Assembly (NCBI RefSeq): GCF_007991635.1
Contig: NZ_BJYS01000007.1
Location: forward strand, 124,001-188,000
Source: Adhaeribacter aerolatus
Lineage (GTDB): Bacteria > Bacteroidota > Bacteroidia > Cytophagales > Hymenobacteraceae
Direction: 5' to 3'
Length of the DNA stretch: 64,000 bases
The position numbers were made by a program, and so were the translations under genes. Every line of letters begins with the position of its first letter. Position 1 is the stretch's first letter. Shown piece after piece: positions 44,818 to 54,411 of the stretch. The notes under the pieces are model-generated. The model made no database searches, had not been told where the DNA came from, and saw only the letters and a list, made by a program, of their open reading frames with translations.

Positions 44818-46449
44818 TTACCGGCGGGTGACCACTATATGATATTCCTCGTTTTGGTTTAATTCCAGCGGAATGCCATTAATCAACTGTTCTCCCGTAA
44901 GAACCTGCTGTTTGTTCTGATTTACTATTTCTAAATTGTATTTGGCTTCTTTGTCAACGGTAAACCATTCCGGAAATTGATTCAGGCGCGGGTAATCGAT
45001 GGGTAAATGCAGGTTCTCTTTGTGTCGCTTATAATCGAAAGTTAATTTGCCATGCCATTTCTGTACGGCCGAGAGGGCAATTCTCAGGGTGTCGCTGTTC
45101 CCTTCGGCTCCCAGGATAATATCTTTCCGCCAGGGTAATACATGTGTGCCTTGGGTTTTCCAGAGGCTATACATAATATTGGTGCGGGAAAAGTTACCAT
45201 CCGGCCAACCGCCGCCAACAATGCCATCTTCTTTTTGCATGGCCCACATAACCTTCATTTCGCTGTCTATCCACTCTTTCAAAGAACTTTCGGGTTCGCG
45301 GTTATACAGGTTAATGCCACCTTCAATGGCATCGGCATAACCGTCATGACTGGTTCCTTCCCATTCAAAATTACGGTACTTCTTTTTTAAACTCCTAAGT
45401 CCCTTAAGCACCGCCTGCCGGTACTCTTCTTTTTTATCTACCAGAAACACCGCGTAATAGGCATCGAAGACATATCCAAAGGTATCGGCTGTTTTGGAAT
45501 CGGCCGGGGTTCCGGTTTTGGGATTTATGGCATTATAAAATAAGCCGTCTTCATTTCTTCCGGATGCTAATACTTTATCCAGCAATCGGTAATAGGCCGG
45601 TTGATACTGTTTTTTAATCTCGGGCCGGGAGTAATGCAAGGTTACATACAACTCACTTAGCCCGCCAATTATTTCACAACCATGGTCGCGGAGCCTCAGA
45701 TAATCAATTTGCGTGAGGTCATGTTCTCCTTTCAGATAATAGTCTCCTATTTTAATGGCCCAATCCAGGTATTTTTCATCACCGGTCATCCAGTAAACCC
45801 GGCAAAGTGTTTGCAACATTTCGCCGTTAACCTCCTCCGAGGCCACCTTGTAATCGCCCAACTGGTCAATATTTTTCAGGACACTGTAAACCTCAGGCAA
45901 ATCTCCCAGCATTTCCATCATTCTATCACGCCAGGGAGAGGGCCCCATGTATTCGGTTAAGGGTACTAAACCATCTTTAATATATTCTGAAGTCCCGAAA
46001 ACAATCCAGTTTTTGTCTGGTTGGGCCGTGTCAAAACTTCTTTTTGAAAACGAGTAGGTGTCGGGCAAACTTTTTATGCGGGAAGTAAGCTTTCTTTCCT
46101 GATTCAGCATTTGCAGCATCTCCCCGTTTAATAATTCCTTATCCAGCAGATAACTGGTTAATACCATAAAAGCGTAGTTATCGGCCCCGGCATTGTGCGG
46201 CTCCCAAACATCTTTTTTTTTAGTGAAGTTAGACGGAATTAATCCACTGGCACTGTCTTTTCTTTGTACCCAGGCATGCGTAAGCCGCAGGCTACGGTCG
46301 TAAGATTCATTGGCTAATTTGCCGTTTTCAAAAGCAGTCTTAAAATCTTCTTTCTTATAATTTATAGAATGACAACCGGAAAATAAAAATCCTGTTAACG
46401 GAATAATAAAACATATTTTCCAAATATCATTTTTTTTGATTAGCTGCAT
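44818..46449 (-). CDS. Lipoprotein with alpha-helical barrel, glycoside hydrolase-like
   Basis: A 543-residue predicted lipoprotein: signal ending in FLFSGC (Cys26). The bulk has helical repeats and motifs such as VWEPHNAGADNYAFMVLTSY and SHDGYADAIEGGINLYNREP, which suggest an (alpha/alpha)6 six-hairpin fold similar to GH88/GH105 or related unknown families. The last 60 residues look like a beta-sandwich. I do not recognise a specific family or catalytic residues. It lies 118 bases downstream of SusD, past a strong palindrome. It may act on the imported glycan. Confidence 0.6.
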   Translation of the reverse strand: MQLIKKNDIWKICFIIPLTGFLFSGCHSINYKKEDFKTAFENGKLANESYDRSLRLTHAWVQRKDSASGLIPSNFTKKKDVWEPHNAGADNYAFMVLTSYLLDKELLNGEMLQMLNQERKLTSRIKSLPDTYSFSKRSFDTAQPDKNWIVFGTSEYIKDGLVPLTEYMGPSPWRDRMMEMLGDLPEVYSVLKNIDQLGDYKVASEEVNGEMLQTLCRVYWMTGDEKYLDWAIKIGDYYLKGEHDLTQIDYLRLRDHGCEIIGGLSELYVTLHYSRPEIKKQYQPAYYRLLDKVLASGRNEDGLFYNAINPKTGTPADSKTADTFGYVFDAYYAVFLVDKKEEYRQAVLKGLRSLKKKYRNFEWEGTSHDGYADAIEGGINLYNREPESSLKEWIDSEMKVMWAMQKEDGIVGGGWPDGNFSRTNIMYSLWKTQGTHVLPWRKDIILGAEGNSDTLRIALSAVQKWHGKLTFDYKRHKENLHLPIDYPRLNQFPEWFTVDKEAKYNLEIVNQNKQQVLTGEQLINGIPLELNQNEEYHIVVTRR

Positions 46450-46501
46450 GTAACTGTTAGTTAAGTAGTCTTTTTTCTATTTGCTGAATAAATTAATAAA
46501 T

Positions 46502-46537
46502 CTTATCTCGTCTGCGGTTAACCGCAGACGAGATAAG
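46502..46537 (-). terminator. 36-bp perfect palindrome after SusD, probable terminator
   Basis: CTTATCTCGTCTGCGGTT is followed at once by AACCGCAGACGAGATAAG, a perfect dyad of 18 bp per arm with no spacer. On the minus strand an AT-rich, T-containing stretch follows (ATTTATTAATTTATT). It lies 31 bases after the SusD stop and 53 bases before the next gene's start. A transcript hairpin would stop or stabilise the SusCD message; it could also bind a protein as DNA. Confidence 0.7.
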
Positions 46538-46567
46538 TTCTCACAATACCTTTCATTAATCAGAAAA

Positions 46568-48265
46568 CTATAAGAATCCGGGGTTCTGCGTCATTTTTTT
46601 GGTTAAGTTAGCGTCAATAACCGATTTTGGTATTGGGTAAAGTTTATCTCTTTCGGTTATAAACTGGCCACCGTTCAGGTTATGCAACTTGGTTCTTTCT
46701 AACCATTTTCCTGTTCTTAATAAAGTATAACGGCGGTGCTCCTCCAATACCAGTTCGCGCGATCTTTCGTCCAGGATAAAATCTATATCTATTTTGCTGG
46801 CATCCACTTCACTGGCGTGGGCCCTCCTTCTTAAAACATTAATGGTTTCGGCGGCGCCGGCCGCAGAGCCGAGTAGTAATTGTGCTTCGGCTTTTAGAAG
46901 ATAGGTTTCGGCCAGCCGGAGATATACCTGATCATTAAAGGACGAAGAGCCGGAAGGATTAGCCGGGTCGGTGCCATCGAACTTGCGGGAATAGGGCCAA
47001 TCAGCCCGACTGTTAAAGGTAGGGGTAATAGGCTGACTCCAATTCATTTTGATCATATCGCCATAAGCATAACCGGGCGGCAACAGGTCGGCCGGCCAGG
47101 GGGCATTGGCAGCGGCATTATTTAGGGTAAAGAATTTTCTGATGGCAAAATTTGACCCTCTTTCATCCTGGGGCTCGTACAGATCAATGGCCCATTTGGT
47201 AAGGGTAAACCGGGATACACCTCTGCCGCCTCTTTCCACGGTCAGTTTTAATGGCCGTACACCACCTATAGTAATCAGGTCGTATTGGCTCATGTGCCAG
47301 CGGCGCATAATATTTACCCCGCCACCAATGCCATTGGCAAATTGCCAAACCCATAAAGCTTCGGTGTTGCCTTCTTCGCGGTTAGAGTTGCCATCCTGAA
47401 ACATATCCATAAAAGCAACGCCCGGAGCATTGGCATTTTTTCCGTAACGCGCCGTTTTTATCTTGTAAGCCGGATTATTAATTACCTGGTTGGCCCAGTA
47501 CAGCGCACTGTCGGGCTTATTCATAACCAGGTACATTTCCGATAAATAATGCTGTACGGCACCTCTACTTATTTTTCCTCTTACAGCAGGTTCAACGGGA
47601 ATATGTTTCTCAGCAAATGCCAGATCCGAGATAATTTGTTTCCGGACGACTGCAACCGGCGCCCTTTCCCAATCGGTTTTTATGGTCGAGCCCAGCGATT
47701 CCTCCAGGTTTAAGGGCACATCGCCCCAGCCATAGGTTAAATGGCGGTAAGCCCAAGCCCGTAGCGCTTTGGCCTCGGCAATTACCCGGTTTTTATTTGT
47801 TTCGGAGTTGCCCCCGCCACCCGTCCAATCGTTGTTTTTGCCTCTTTCGGCCTGGTTTATAATGGTATTGGCCGCATTTACGGTGGTATAAAGCCAGATA
47901 AAATTAGAAGTAATCTGTACATTGCCCGGGCTATTGCGCTCGCCCCATAAAGAAGCCACAATGCTAAATCTATCGGCCACATTGGTGCACATGTTATCGG
48001 TGCCATTCATAGCCAATTCTACCCGCAGGGCATTGGGGTTGGAGGTATAAGGCAGCGTTGCGCCCTCACTGCCTTCCCGCTCCTGCCTTACCAAACCATA
48101 CAGTCCGTTTAAGCCAGTTTCAAATCCGGCCAGGCTGGTGTAAAGGGTATTAGTCGTAATTAAATGCGGCGGCTTTTCGTCTAGCGTATCCAGGGCACAA
48201 CCGAACATCATCAGCATGAGCAGCGGCATGGCCATTTTATAACCGGTTTTAATATTTAAATTCAT
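46568..48265 (-). CDS. SusD/RagB family outer-membrane lipoprotein
   Basis: A 565-residue SusD protein with lipoprotein signal LMLMMFGC (Cys23). It shows the same marks as its paralogues: NTLYTSLAGFETGLNGLYGLVR at the start, YLLKAEAQLLLGSAAGAAETINVLRRR, DERSRELVLEEHRRYTLLR and a MTQNPGFL end. It forms a pair with SusC 35 bases upstream. It is followed by the palindrome terminator and the alpha-barrel lipoprotein. Confidence 0.95.
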   Translation of the reverse strand: MNLNIKTGYKMAMPLLMLMMFGCALDTLDEKPPHLITTNTLYTSLAGFETGLNGLYGLVRQEREGSEGATLPYTSNPNALRVELAMNGTDNMCTNVADRFSIVASLWGERNSPGNVQITSNFIWLYTTVNAANTIINQAERGKNNDWTGGGGNSETNKNRVIAEAKALRAWAYRHLTYGWGDVPLNLEESLGSTIKTDWERAPVAVVRKQIISDLAFAEKHIPVEPAVRGKISRGAVQHYLSEMYLVMNKPDSALYWANQVINNPAYKIKTARYGKNANAPGVAFMDMFQDGNSNREEGNTEALWVWQFANGIGGGVNIMRRWHMSQYDLITIGGVRPLKLTVERGGRGVSRFTLTKWAIDLYEPQDERGSNFAIRKFFTLNNAAANAPWPADLLPPGYAYGDMIKMNWSQPITPTFNSRADWPYSRKFDGTDPANPSGSSSFNDQVYLRLAETYLLKAEAQLLLGSAAGAAETINVLRRRAHASEVDASKIDIDFILDERSRELVLEEHRRYTLLRTGKWLERTKLHNLNGGQFITERDKLYPIPKSVIDANLTKKMTQNPGFL

Positions 48266-48300
48266 TTTTTTCCTTTTAATAAATCAATTCGAAATATTTC

Positions 48301-51300
48301 TTAAAATCCCAGGGTTAGGCCTAACACATATTCTTTTTGCATTGGCGTACCGCGCTGATCGTTAATTTCCGGGTCCATACCCCGCCAATCGGTAATGGTA
48401 TATAGGTTACGGCCGGTAACATACACTCTTAACCGGTCAATGTGGGCTTTACCTAACAAGCCTGGGGGAAGATCATAAGAAAGCGAAACATCTTTCAGGC
48501 GAACAAAGCTGGCATTTTCATAATAGAAATTAGAACTTTCGTCGCCTCCCAAAATATTGGCATTTTTATGATTCATGTAAAAGTCATTGGTGGGGTTTTC
48601 CGAGGTCCACCAATTTTTCTTGATGGTGTTCCGGCGCACCGTTTCGTACACATCATCCACCATTAATTCATTGGCTTTGGTTACCCCATGCACCCCATGC
48701 ACAAAAACGGTTAATTTAAAATTGCCGTAGGAAAAAGAGTTGGTAAGACCCCAAAGCGCTTTGGGATCTTGCTGACCAATTATTTCGCGGTCTTCGGTGG
48801 CACTTAGCAAACCATCGCCATTTACATCTTTAAACTTTACAAAGCCGGGTTGCGACTTCCATTGCTTAGCTTGTTCTGCTTCGTTTAATTGCCAAACGCC
48901 GGCCATTACATAATTATAATTAATCCGGATGGGTTGGCCTATAAACCAGGCATTGGCTACATCATTTATTTCATTGCCGTTTTCATCCAGCGTGCCATAT
49001 AAAGAAAGGATTCGGTTCTGGTTATAAGAAAAGTTTCCGGAGGTGGTCCACTTGAAACGACTGGCATCGATGTTAGTAGTAGTAACCGAAACCTCAACTC
49101 CTCTGTTTTCCGTTTCTCCAATATTCTGAGTTATGGCCGTTATGCCGTGTACCGGCGATATGGTCCGGTTGAGTAACAAATCGGTGGTGTTGGTTTTGTA
49201 CAGGTTTATATCGCCGAAAACCCGGTTAAAGCCCCAATCCAAGCCAATATTCATTGTTCTGGACGATTCCCAACCCAGATTATTTTGACCTAAAGCAATG
49301 GGAACATAACCCGGCAAGGTAGCTTTATTAGCAATAATGTCATAAGAGCCTAGTTTTGAAATGGTTTCGTAGGCACCTACCGCCTGATTTCCGTTTAATC
49401 CGATGGATGTTCTTAATTTAAGCTCGTTCATTTTATCTTTCCAGGGGAAGAACTTTTCATTGGCAATATTCCAGCCCAGTGCCACCGATGGAAAAACACC
49501 CCATTTCCGCTCAGAGCCAAACCCCGAAAATCCATCGCGGCGGCCAGTAAGCGTTATAAGATACCGGCTGTCGTAGGAATAATTCAGCCGCAGCATTTGC
49601 GAAATGAGGGAAGTCTTGTCATAAGTATAGGAAGGCGTAATAATTTTAGCCTGGGTCGCGGCATACCAAGAAAGGAAATCGTGCGGAAAGCCCCTTGCAT
49701 TTAACCGGTTAGAGCCACTTTCATTTTCTTCGAAGCTATAAAGGCCGGTAGCAAAAATATTATGCTTGCCAAAGTCTCTGGTATAAGAGAAAATATTCTC
49801 GAAAATAATATTTTTGCTTTCTGCCCGATTGGTAGAAGATTGTCCGCCCACTTCAAACCCCGTTCCGGTGTTTCGTCCGGCATAATACGCATTGTCTTCG
49901 GCCCGCATGCGAATACCGGAATTGGCCCGGTAACTCAAACCCGGCACAAAAGGCACCTCTACTATAGCATAATTGTTGGTTACTACCTGGTAAGATTTAT
50001 CTTTATCCTCGAACAGGAGGTTTTCCAAAGGATTTTCAAAATAAATATCTTCCGGCCACGGGTAAATTTTCTGATTGCCGTTTTCATCGAAGGGCCGGGT
50101 CAGGGGATTCATCCGGTGCACCCCCGTTGAAGGAGCCTGCCCGCTCTTATCTTCATAAGATAAATTGGTACGGGTACCTAATTTAAGCCATTTGTTTATT
50201 TTAATATCCAGGTTTACCCGGCTGGTTAAACGCTTATAGTTATCGTTTACCTGCACTCCTTTTACATCTAGCAAGCCGCCGGCCACATAATATTTTACAC
50301 TGGCCGTGCCGCCGGATACCGAAAGGTTATGCTGCTGACTGCTGCCAGTACGCGTAGCCAGGTCAGCCCAGTCGGTCCATTCGCCTGACTCGTAAACTTC
50401 CTTTTCGGTTTGGGTAATATTATTTGGTTCACGCTGTAGTTTAAACTGGTAAAACTCCGGGCCGGTCATGAGGTCGGGCATATTAGAAACCTCCTGAATA
50501 GAATATTTACCATCGTAAGAGATAGTGGCTTTGCCTTCGACTCCTTCTTTGGAAGTAATAAGAATTACCCCATTGGCACCCCTGGATCCGTAAATAGCCG
50601 CCGAAGAAGCATCTTTCAGGATTTCGATTGATTTAATATCATTGGGGTTGATATCACTAATCTGCCCACTATATGGTATGCCATCAACCACGATTAAAGG
50701 ATCATTACTTGCCTTTATGGAATTACGTCCCCGAATCATGAGGGCCTGACTGGGAGCCGCACCGGCAGAGCCAGTCTGGATCATAACCCCCGGTACGGCG
50801 CCTTGAATGGCCTGGGCAACATTTACGTTGGGTAACATCTCCAGCCGGTCTTTCGAAATAGAAGCTACGGCGCCGGTAATATCACTTTTCTTTTGGGTAC
50901 CATAACCCACTACCACTACTTCGCCTAAGGTTTTACTATCATCTTCTAAAGCAACTGCAATATTTCCGGAAGCCGGCACTGGCACTTCTTTCGTTAAATA
51001 CCCAATAAAAGAAATAACCAGGGTGCCATTAGCATTGGCACTCGGAACAGACAAAGAAAATTTACCGTCTAAACCGGTAGTTGTACCATTAGTAGTGCCT
51101 TTAAGTACAATTGTAACCCCGGGCAAAGGTTCGCCGGTAGTTTTTGAGGTAATTGTTCCGGTGACGTTCTGGTCTGCTGCTGCTATTCTTTTTACCAGAC
51201 TATGGTTTTTGAGCGCTTCCGGCAGGTTATCAGGACGGGCTATTGCCAGCACCTGAGCCAGACCCGGTACTGTGTTAAAGACTGCTAAAAACAGCCAGGC

Positions 51301-51327
51301 TAGAATCAGGGGTAAACTTTTTCTCAT
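48301..51327 (-). CDS. SusC/RagA family TonB-dependent outer-membrane transporter
   Basis: A 1,008-residue SusC. A signal peptide is followed by a carboxypeptidase-regulatory-like domain at about 55-125 (NVTGTITSKTTGEPLPGVTIV). The family junction is VVVVGYGTQKKSDITG, followed by plug and barrel; the protein ends in EYVLGLTLGF. There is no STN domain. It is closely similar to the SusC proteins at 28919-31942 and 36514-39825, particularly in the plug. It is the first gene of a SusCD pair and lies behind a long (over 1 kb) non-coding region containing repeats. Confidence 0.96.
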   Translation of the reverse strand: MRKSLPLILAWLFLAVFNTVPGLAQVLAIARPDNLPEALKNHSLVKRIAAADQNVTGTITSKTTGEPLPGVTIVLKGTTNGTTTGLDGKFSLSVPSANANGTLVISFIGYLTKEVPVPASGNIAVALEDDSKTLGEVVVVGYGTQKKSDITGAVASISKDRLEMLPNVNVAQAIQGAVPGVMIQTGSAGAAPSQALMIRGRNSIKASNDPLIVVDGIPYSGQISDINPNDIKSIEILKDASSAAIYGSRGANGVILITSKEGVEGKATISYDGKYSIQEVSNMPDLMTGPEFYQFKLQREPNNITQTEKEVYESGEWTDWADLATRTGSSQQHNLSVSGGTASVKYYVAGGLLDVKGVQVNDNYKRLTSRVNLDIKINKWLKLGTRTNLSYEDKSGQAPSTGVHRMNPLTRPFDENGNQKIYPWPEDIYFENPLENLLFEDKDKSYQVVTNNYAIVEVPFVPGLSYRANSGIRMRAEDNAYYAGRNTGTGFEVGGQSSTNRAESKNIIFENIFSYTRDFGKHNIFATGLYSFEENESGSNRLNARGFPHDFLSWYAATQAKIITPSYTYDKTSLISQMLRLNYSYDSRYLITLTGRRDGFSGFGSERKWGVFPSVALGWNIANEKFFPWKDKMNELKLRTSIGLNGNQAVGAYETISKLGSYDIIANKATLPGYVPIALGQNNLGWESSRTMNIGLDWGFNRVFGDINLYKTNTTDLLLNRTISPVHGITAITQNIGETENRGVEVSVTTTNIDASRFKWTTSGNFSYNQNRILSLYGTLDENGNEINDVANAWFIGQPIRINYNYVMAGVWQLNEAEQAKQWKSQPGFVKFKDVNGDGLLSATEDREIIGQQDPKALWGLTNSFSYGNFKLTVFVHGVHGVTKANELMVDDVYETVRRNTIKKNWWTSENPTNDFYMNHKNANILGGDESSNFYYENASFVRLKDVSLSYDLPPGLLGKAHIDRLRVYVTGRNLYTITDWRGMDPEINDQRGTPMQKEYVLGLTLGF

Positions 51328-51899
51328 AATAATATATTTATTAAGTTAAAATAAGGGTGCTGAAAAGAGGCAGTAAATGAAATTGCCTCCGCGATTGCTA
51401 ATGACCTGATAAAAGGATTAATTATCTATGCTGGGAAATAATAATAGTTTTATAATAGAATAATTAGCAGCAAAGCAAAGTAGGTCAATAAATATAGTAA
51501 GGAAACAAAAATAAATATAATAAACAAGGGTATAATATATTATTTTTAATATTGTGAAACCTAATATTTAACCCGATTCCTTTCAAAAATAAAATTCATG
51601 CTGCATTAAGCTTACTTTAGTAAATTTTATATAGCTTGATTTATTAAAGAGAAAGAAAATAATAATATAATAAAGTAAATCGGAAATATTCTTTAACTAA
51701 AAAACTTATAGTATAAAAACAGACAGGTTGGTTAGTAGAACTATCATTGCAAACCTCTTTCCATTTATTCTTAATGAGCTTTATTTAAGAATTTGTAAGT
51801 TACTCAGTTTATAGCCACATTTCTTAAGAGATAGGAATTTATAGCCTTATAATACCAGATAGTAAAAAAGAGCTTCCATAAAACCATTTCCTCAACACC

Positions 51900-52005
51900 G
51901 TCATTCCGCAGGAATCTTATGCATAGAAGGCGTTACAGGTAAATACCCATCTAGGTTTGTAACCTGTATTTTAACCCATGCAGAAGATTCTTTTGGAATT
52001 CTGCG
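51900..52005. repeat. Degraded REP-like element related to the hairpin at 6154-6214
   Basis: GTCATTCCGCAGGAATCTT (51900-51918) matches the iorB-flanking element at 17 of 19 positions. An imperfect reverse arm, ATGCAGAAGATTC, then GGAATTCTGCG, follows at 51978-52005. Inside is a smaller stem, TACAGGT (51934-51940) and ACCTGTA (51962-51968). This suggests a dispersed intergenic hairpin family. Confidence 0.55.
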
Positions 52006-52143
52006 AATTCCGGAGAATACCGATGGGTAAAGTCGTTTGTCAGCCTGCTACGGAATGCAATATTCACTAAGTGGTATAAAACAGGATCTGGGCTAAAAAA
52101 TATACAATTGGCCGCCGAACAATCCATTAAACCTCGGTAAAAC

Positions 52144-52240
52144 TAGATTTAGCTGATTCGACAAGCTCAACCTAACCACAATCATTGAAGCACATTCTCT
52201 ACTTGATAACAGTATTAAGTAGCCTTTGTGATAGGCTTAA
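52144..52240. repeat. Intergenic repeat, copy B (partner at 44605-44688)
   Basis: TAGATTtAGCTgaTTCGACAAGCT is followed after 27 bases by ACTTGATAAcAGTA and, further on, TAGGCTTAA. Copy B has a short insertion before the last block. Both copies lie in non-coding DNA of the same orientation. Confidence 0.5.
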
Positions 52241-52415
52241 TCTTTCGGTTAAATTATGATTTGCCAGTATGGGTTATCTTTACTGTTAGTGCAATTTAGA
52301 GGTATTACCTCTTCTGCACTGTTATGACAAACAATACATAACCCGTTTAAAGGGCAGGATTACAGGGGATTTTGGAATAAATTTAATTTACCATAAATTA
52401 TTAATACTAATGGAA

Positions 52416-53252
52416 TTAATAATTCAGCCCTTTTAAATAATTTAAGTTATACTCGGCAGCAGCAAGCGGAGAAGTGGTAAAATCTTCCTGTTCTACAAAA
52501 AAATATTTCATACCAGATTTTTCAGCCTTCTGAAACAATCGCTTAATATCAAGGCGGCCGGTGCCTAGTTCGGTGCTTTTAAGTTCTGTTTTCTTTATGT
52601 CTTTTAAATGCCACAAAGGAAAGCGATCGGGGTATTTTTCAAAATAATAAAATGGATCCAGACCAGCCGCAGCTACCCAACCTAAATCCAATTCCATTTT
52701 TACTAAATCCGCATCCGTTTCCTGGAGCAGTACATCGTATAAAATTTTGCCGTCTTTTTTTTCAAATTCATACTCATGGTTATGGTAGCCAAAAACAATA
52801 TTTGCTTTTTTACAGGCTTCGGCGGCTTTGTTAAATCCTTCGGCAGTGCGCTGATAGTTGCTGATGGATGGCTCGCGGGAAGGCATAGAAGAACAAATTA
52901 TATATTGCTGGCCGGCTTCTCCGGCATTATCAATGGTTTGCTGCCAGTTTTCATTTATATGCACATGGCCACTCCGTACGCGCATTCCTAAATCCCGGCA
53001 TATTTTATTTATTTCTTTTGGCTTAAGGCCATAATAGTAGTTTCCTGCTTTACCAGCAGTTTCTATTTCTTTATAACCTATCTGGGCCAGCTTTTTTAAG
53101 GTTCCTACGGCATCTTCGGTAATCTCCTTTTTAACGGAATATACTTGTATACCAGGATTTTTCACCAGGGCTGCTCGGGCTATGTCCGGCAATAAACAAG
53201 CACTTAATGTGAGTGTACCGGCCGTCTTCAGAAATTCTCTCCTGCTAATCAT
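52416..53252 (-). CDS. Exported sugar phosphate isomerase/epimerase-like TIM-barrel protein
   Basis: A 278-residue xylose-isomerase-like TIM barrel. MISRREFLKTAGTLTLSACL is a Tat-type signal. Motifs include YHNHEYEFEK, MELDLGWVAAAG, LWHLKDIK and FVEQED, which supply the Glu, His and Asp metal ligands of the family. It may isomerise or epimerise a keto-sugar in the periplasm. Its paralogue is encoded 56 bases upstream. The two belong with the lyase-SusCD genes upstream. Confidence 0.88.
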   Translation of the reverse strand: MISRREFLKTAGTLTLSACLLPDIARAALVKNPGIQVYSVKKEITEDAVGTLKKLAQIGYKEIETAGKAGNYYYGLKPKEINKICRDLGMRVRSGHVHINENWQQTIDNAGEAGQQYIICSSMPSREPSISNYQRTAEGFNKAAEACKKANIVFGYHNHEYEFEKKDGKILYDVLLQETDADLVKMELDLGWVAAAGLDPFYYFEKYPDRFPLWHLKDIKKTELKSTELGTGRLDIKRLFQKAEKSGMKYFFVEQEDFTTSPLAAAEYNLNYLKGLNY

Positions 53253-53308
53253 TTGTGGTATAATAGGGCTTTTACTAATTGGGGTAATGTAATTTTTTAC
53301 CGGTATTA

Positions 53309-54172
53309 TTAATAAGTCAACCTTTTCAGGTAAGCTATACTTTTAGGCACCTGCACACTCTTTAATGAGCTTTCGTCTTCTATATAATAATGTTTAATGC
53401 CCGCTTTTTTAGCGGCTTTTAATACTTCCGGAATATTTATTTGCCCCGCACCCAAAGCCACATCATTTTCCGGGGAAGTATGACCCGTTAAATCAGATTT
53501 AACGCCTTTCCGCAGATCTTTCAGATGCATTAATTTAAACCGGTCGCCGTAGGTATTTAAAAGCTTTGCCGGGTCGTGCCCCGGATGAAAAGCCCAGAGG
53601 ATATCTAATTCGAAGCTTACATATTGCGGGTTGGTGTTTTTTAACAGGTAATCGAACAAGGTGCCATTTTGGTAGGGCTGAAATTCGAAGCCGTGATTAT
53701 GGTAAACAAAAATAAGATTATGCTTTTCTTTCAGTTCTTTGCCTACACTATTAAAATCTTTTACGGCTTTCCGGGCATCTTCCAGTTTAAAAATGCCGGA
53801 GTGCGGAATATTAGCCACCCGAACATATTGTGCCCCCAGGGTTTTGGCATTCTGCGCAACCTCCTGGGTTTTATTCATCAAAACATCGTAATTAACGCCC
53901 ATAGAAGAGCACTTGATATTCCGTGCATCCAGCAGTTTTCTTAATTCGGCAGCAGATTTATTAAATAAATTAGAAAATTCCATATCGGTAATTCCCAAGC
54001 CTTTAAGGGTATCCAGCGTGGCGGCAACGTCTTTCTGAAAACTTTTGCGATATGTATAAGACACCATGCCGGGCGTTTCAGGAAAGAGGTATTTAGTGGA
54101 TTGGGCCTGAATAAATTCGGGATTGAACAATAGGAAAAATATAAAGAATAACAGACAGGTTCTTTTTTGCAT
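53309..54172 (-). CDS. Exported sugar phosphate isomerase/epimerase-like TIM-barrel protein (second copy)
   Basis: I take the ATG at 54172: MQKRTCLLFFIFFLLFNPEFIQAQ is a signal peptide, whereas the longer frame gives a non-signal leader. The mature protein is a xylose-isomerase-like TIM barrel with YHNHGFEFQP, FELDILWAFHPG, LMHLKDLR and YIEDES. These match the paralogue downstream. About 265 residues remain after cleavage. Substrate is unknown; the two proteins may act in series on a product of the lyase. Confidence 0.87.
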   Translation of the reverse strand: MQKRTCLLFFIFFLLFNPEFIQAQSTKYLFPETPGMVSYTYRKSFQKDVAATLDTLKGLGITDMEFSNLFNKSAAELRKLLDARNIKCSSMGVNYDVLMNKTQEVAQNAKTLGAQYVRVANIPHSGIFKLEDARKAVKDFNSVGKELKEKHNLIFVYHNHGFEFQPYQNGTLFDYLLKNTNPQYVSFELDILWAFHPGHDPAKLLNTYGDRFKLMHLKDLRKGVKSDLTGHTSPENDVALGAGQINIPEVLKAAKKAGIKHYYIEDESSLKSVQVPKSIAYLKRLTY

Positions 54173-54313
54173 GATAGAGGGTGATGAATATGATTTTAGA
54201 CTGGCTGATATCTTAAGCTCAAAAGTCATCTTTTATAAAACAAGTAATATTATAGGCCGGGTAATACTTTTAGTATTCTACTTTAGGCGGATTAGATTTT
54301 AGAAAAACTATCG

Positions 54314-54366
54314 GGCAGCGTTTCTATAAAGTAAAAATTTTGATTTCACCTTATAGAAACGCTGCC
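54314..54366 (-). terminator. Hairpin between SusD and the isomerases
   Basis: GGCAGCGTTTCTATAA (54314-54329) and TTATAGAAACGCTGCC (54351-54366) form a perfect 16-bp stem with a 21-base loop, 46 bases after the SusD stop. The loop is large for a terminator and no U-run follows, so it may instead be an attenuator or a regulatory dyad. Confidence 0.5.
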
Positions 54367-54411
54367 GGATGTTATCGGCTGTTATTGCTTATTTAACAAG
54401 TATAAATGTTA

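Larger units (their letters stand above)
51328..52415. other. Long intergenic region upstream of SusC with two repeats
   Basis: About 1.1 kb of AT-rich DNA between the isomerase gene and SusC. It contains a REP-like composite at about 51900-52005 and repeat copy B at 52144-52240. No open frame resembles a protein. Two -7-like motifs (TATTTTTG at 51513-51506 and 51591-51584) lack a properly spaced TTG. Confidence 0.5.
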
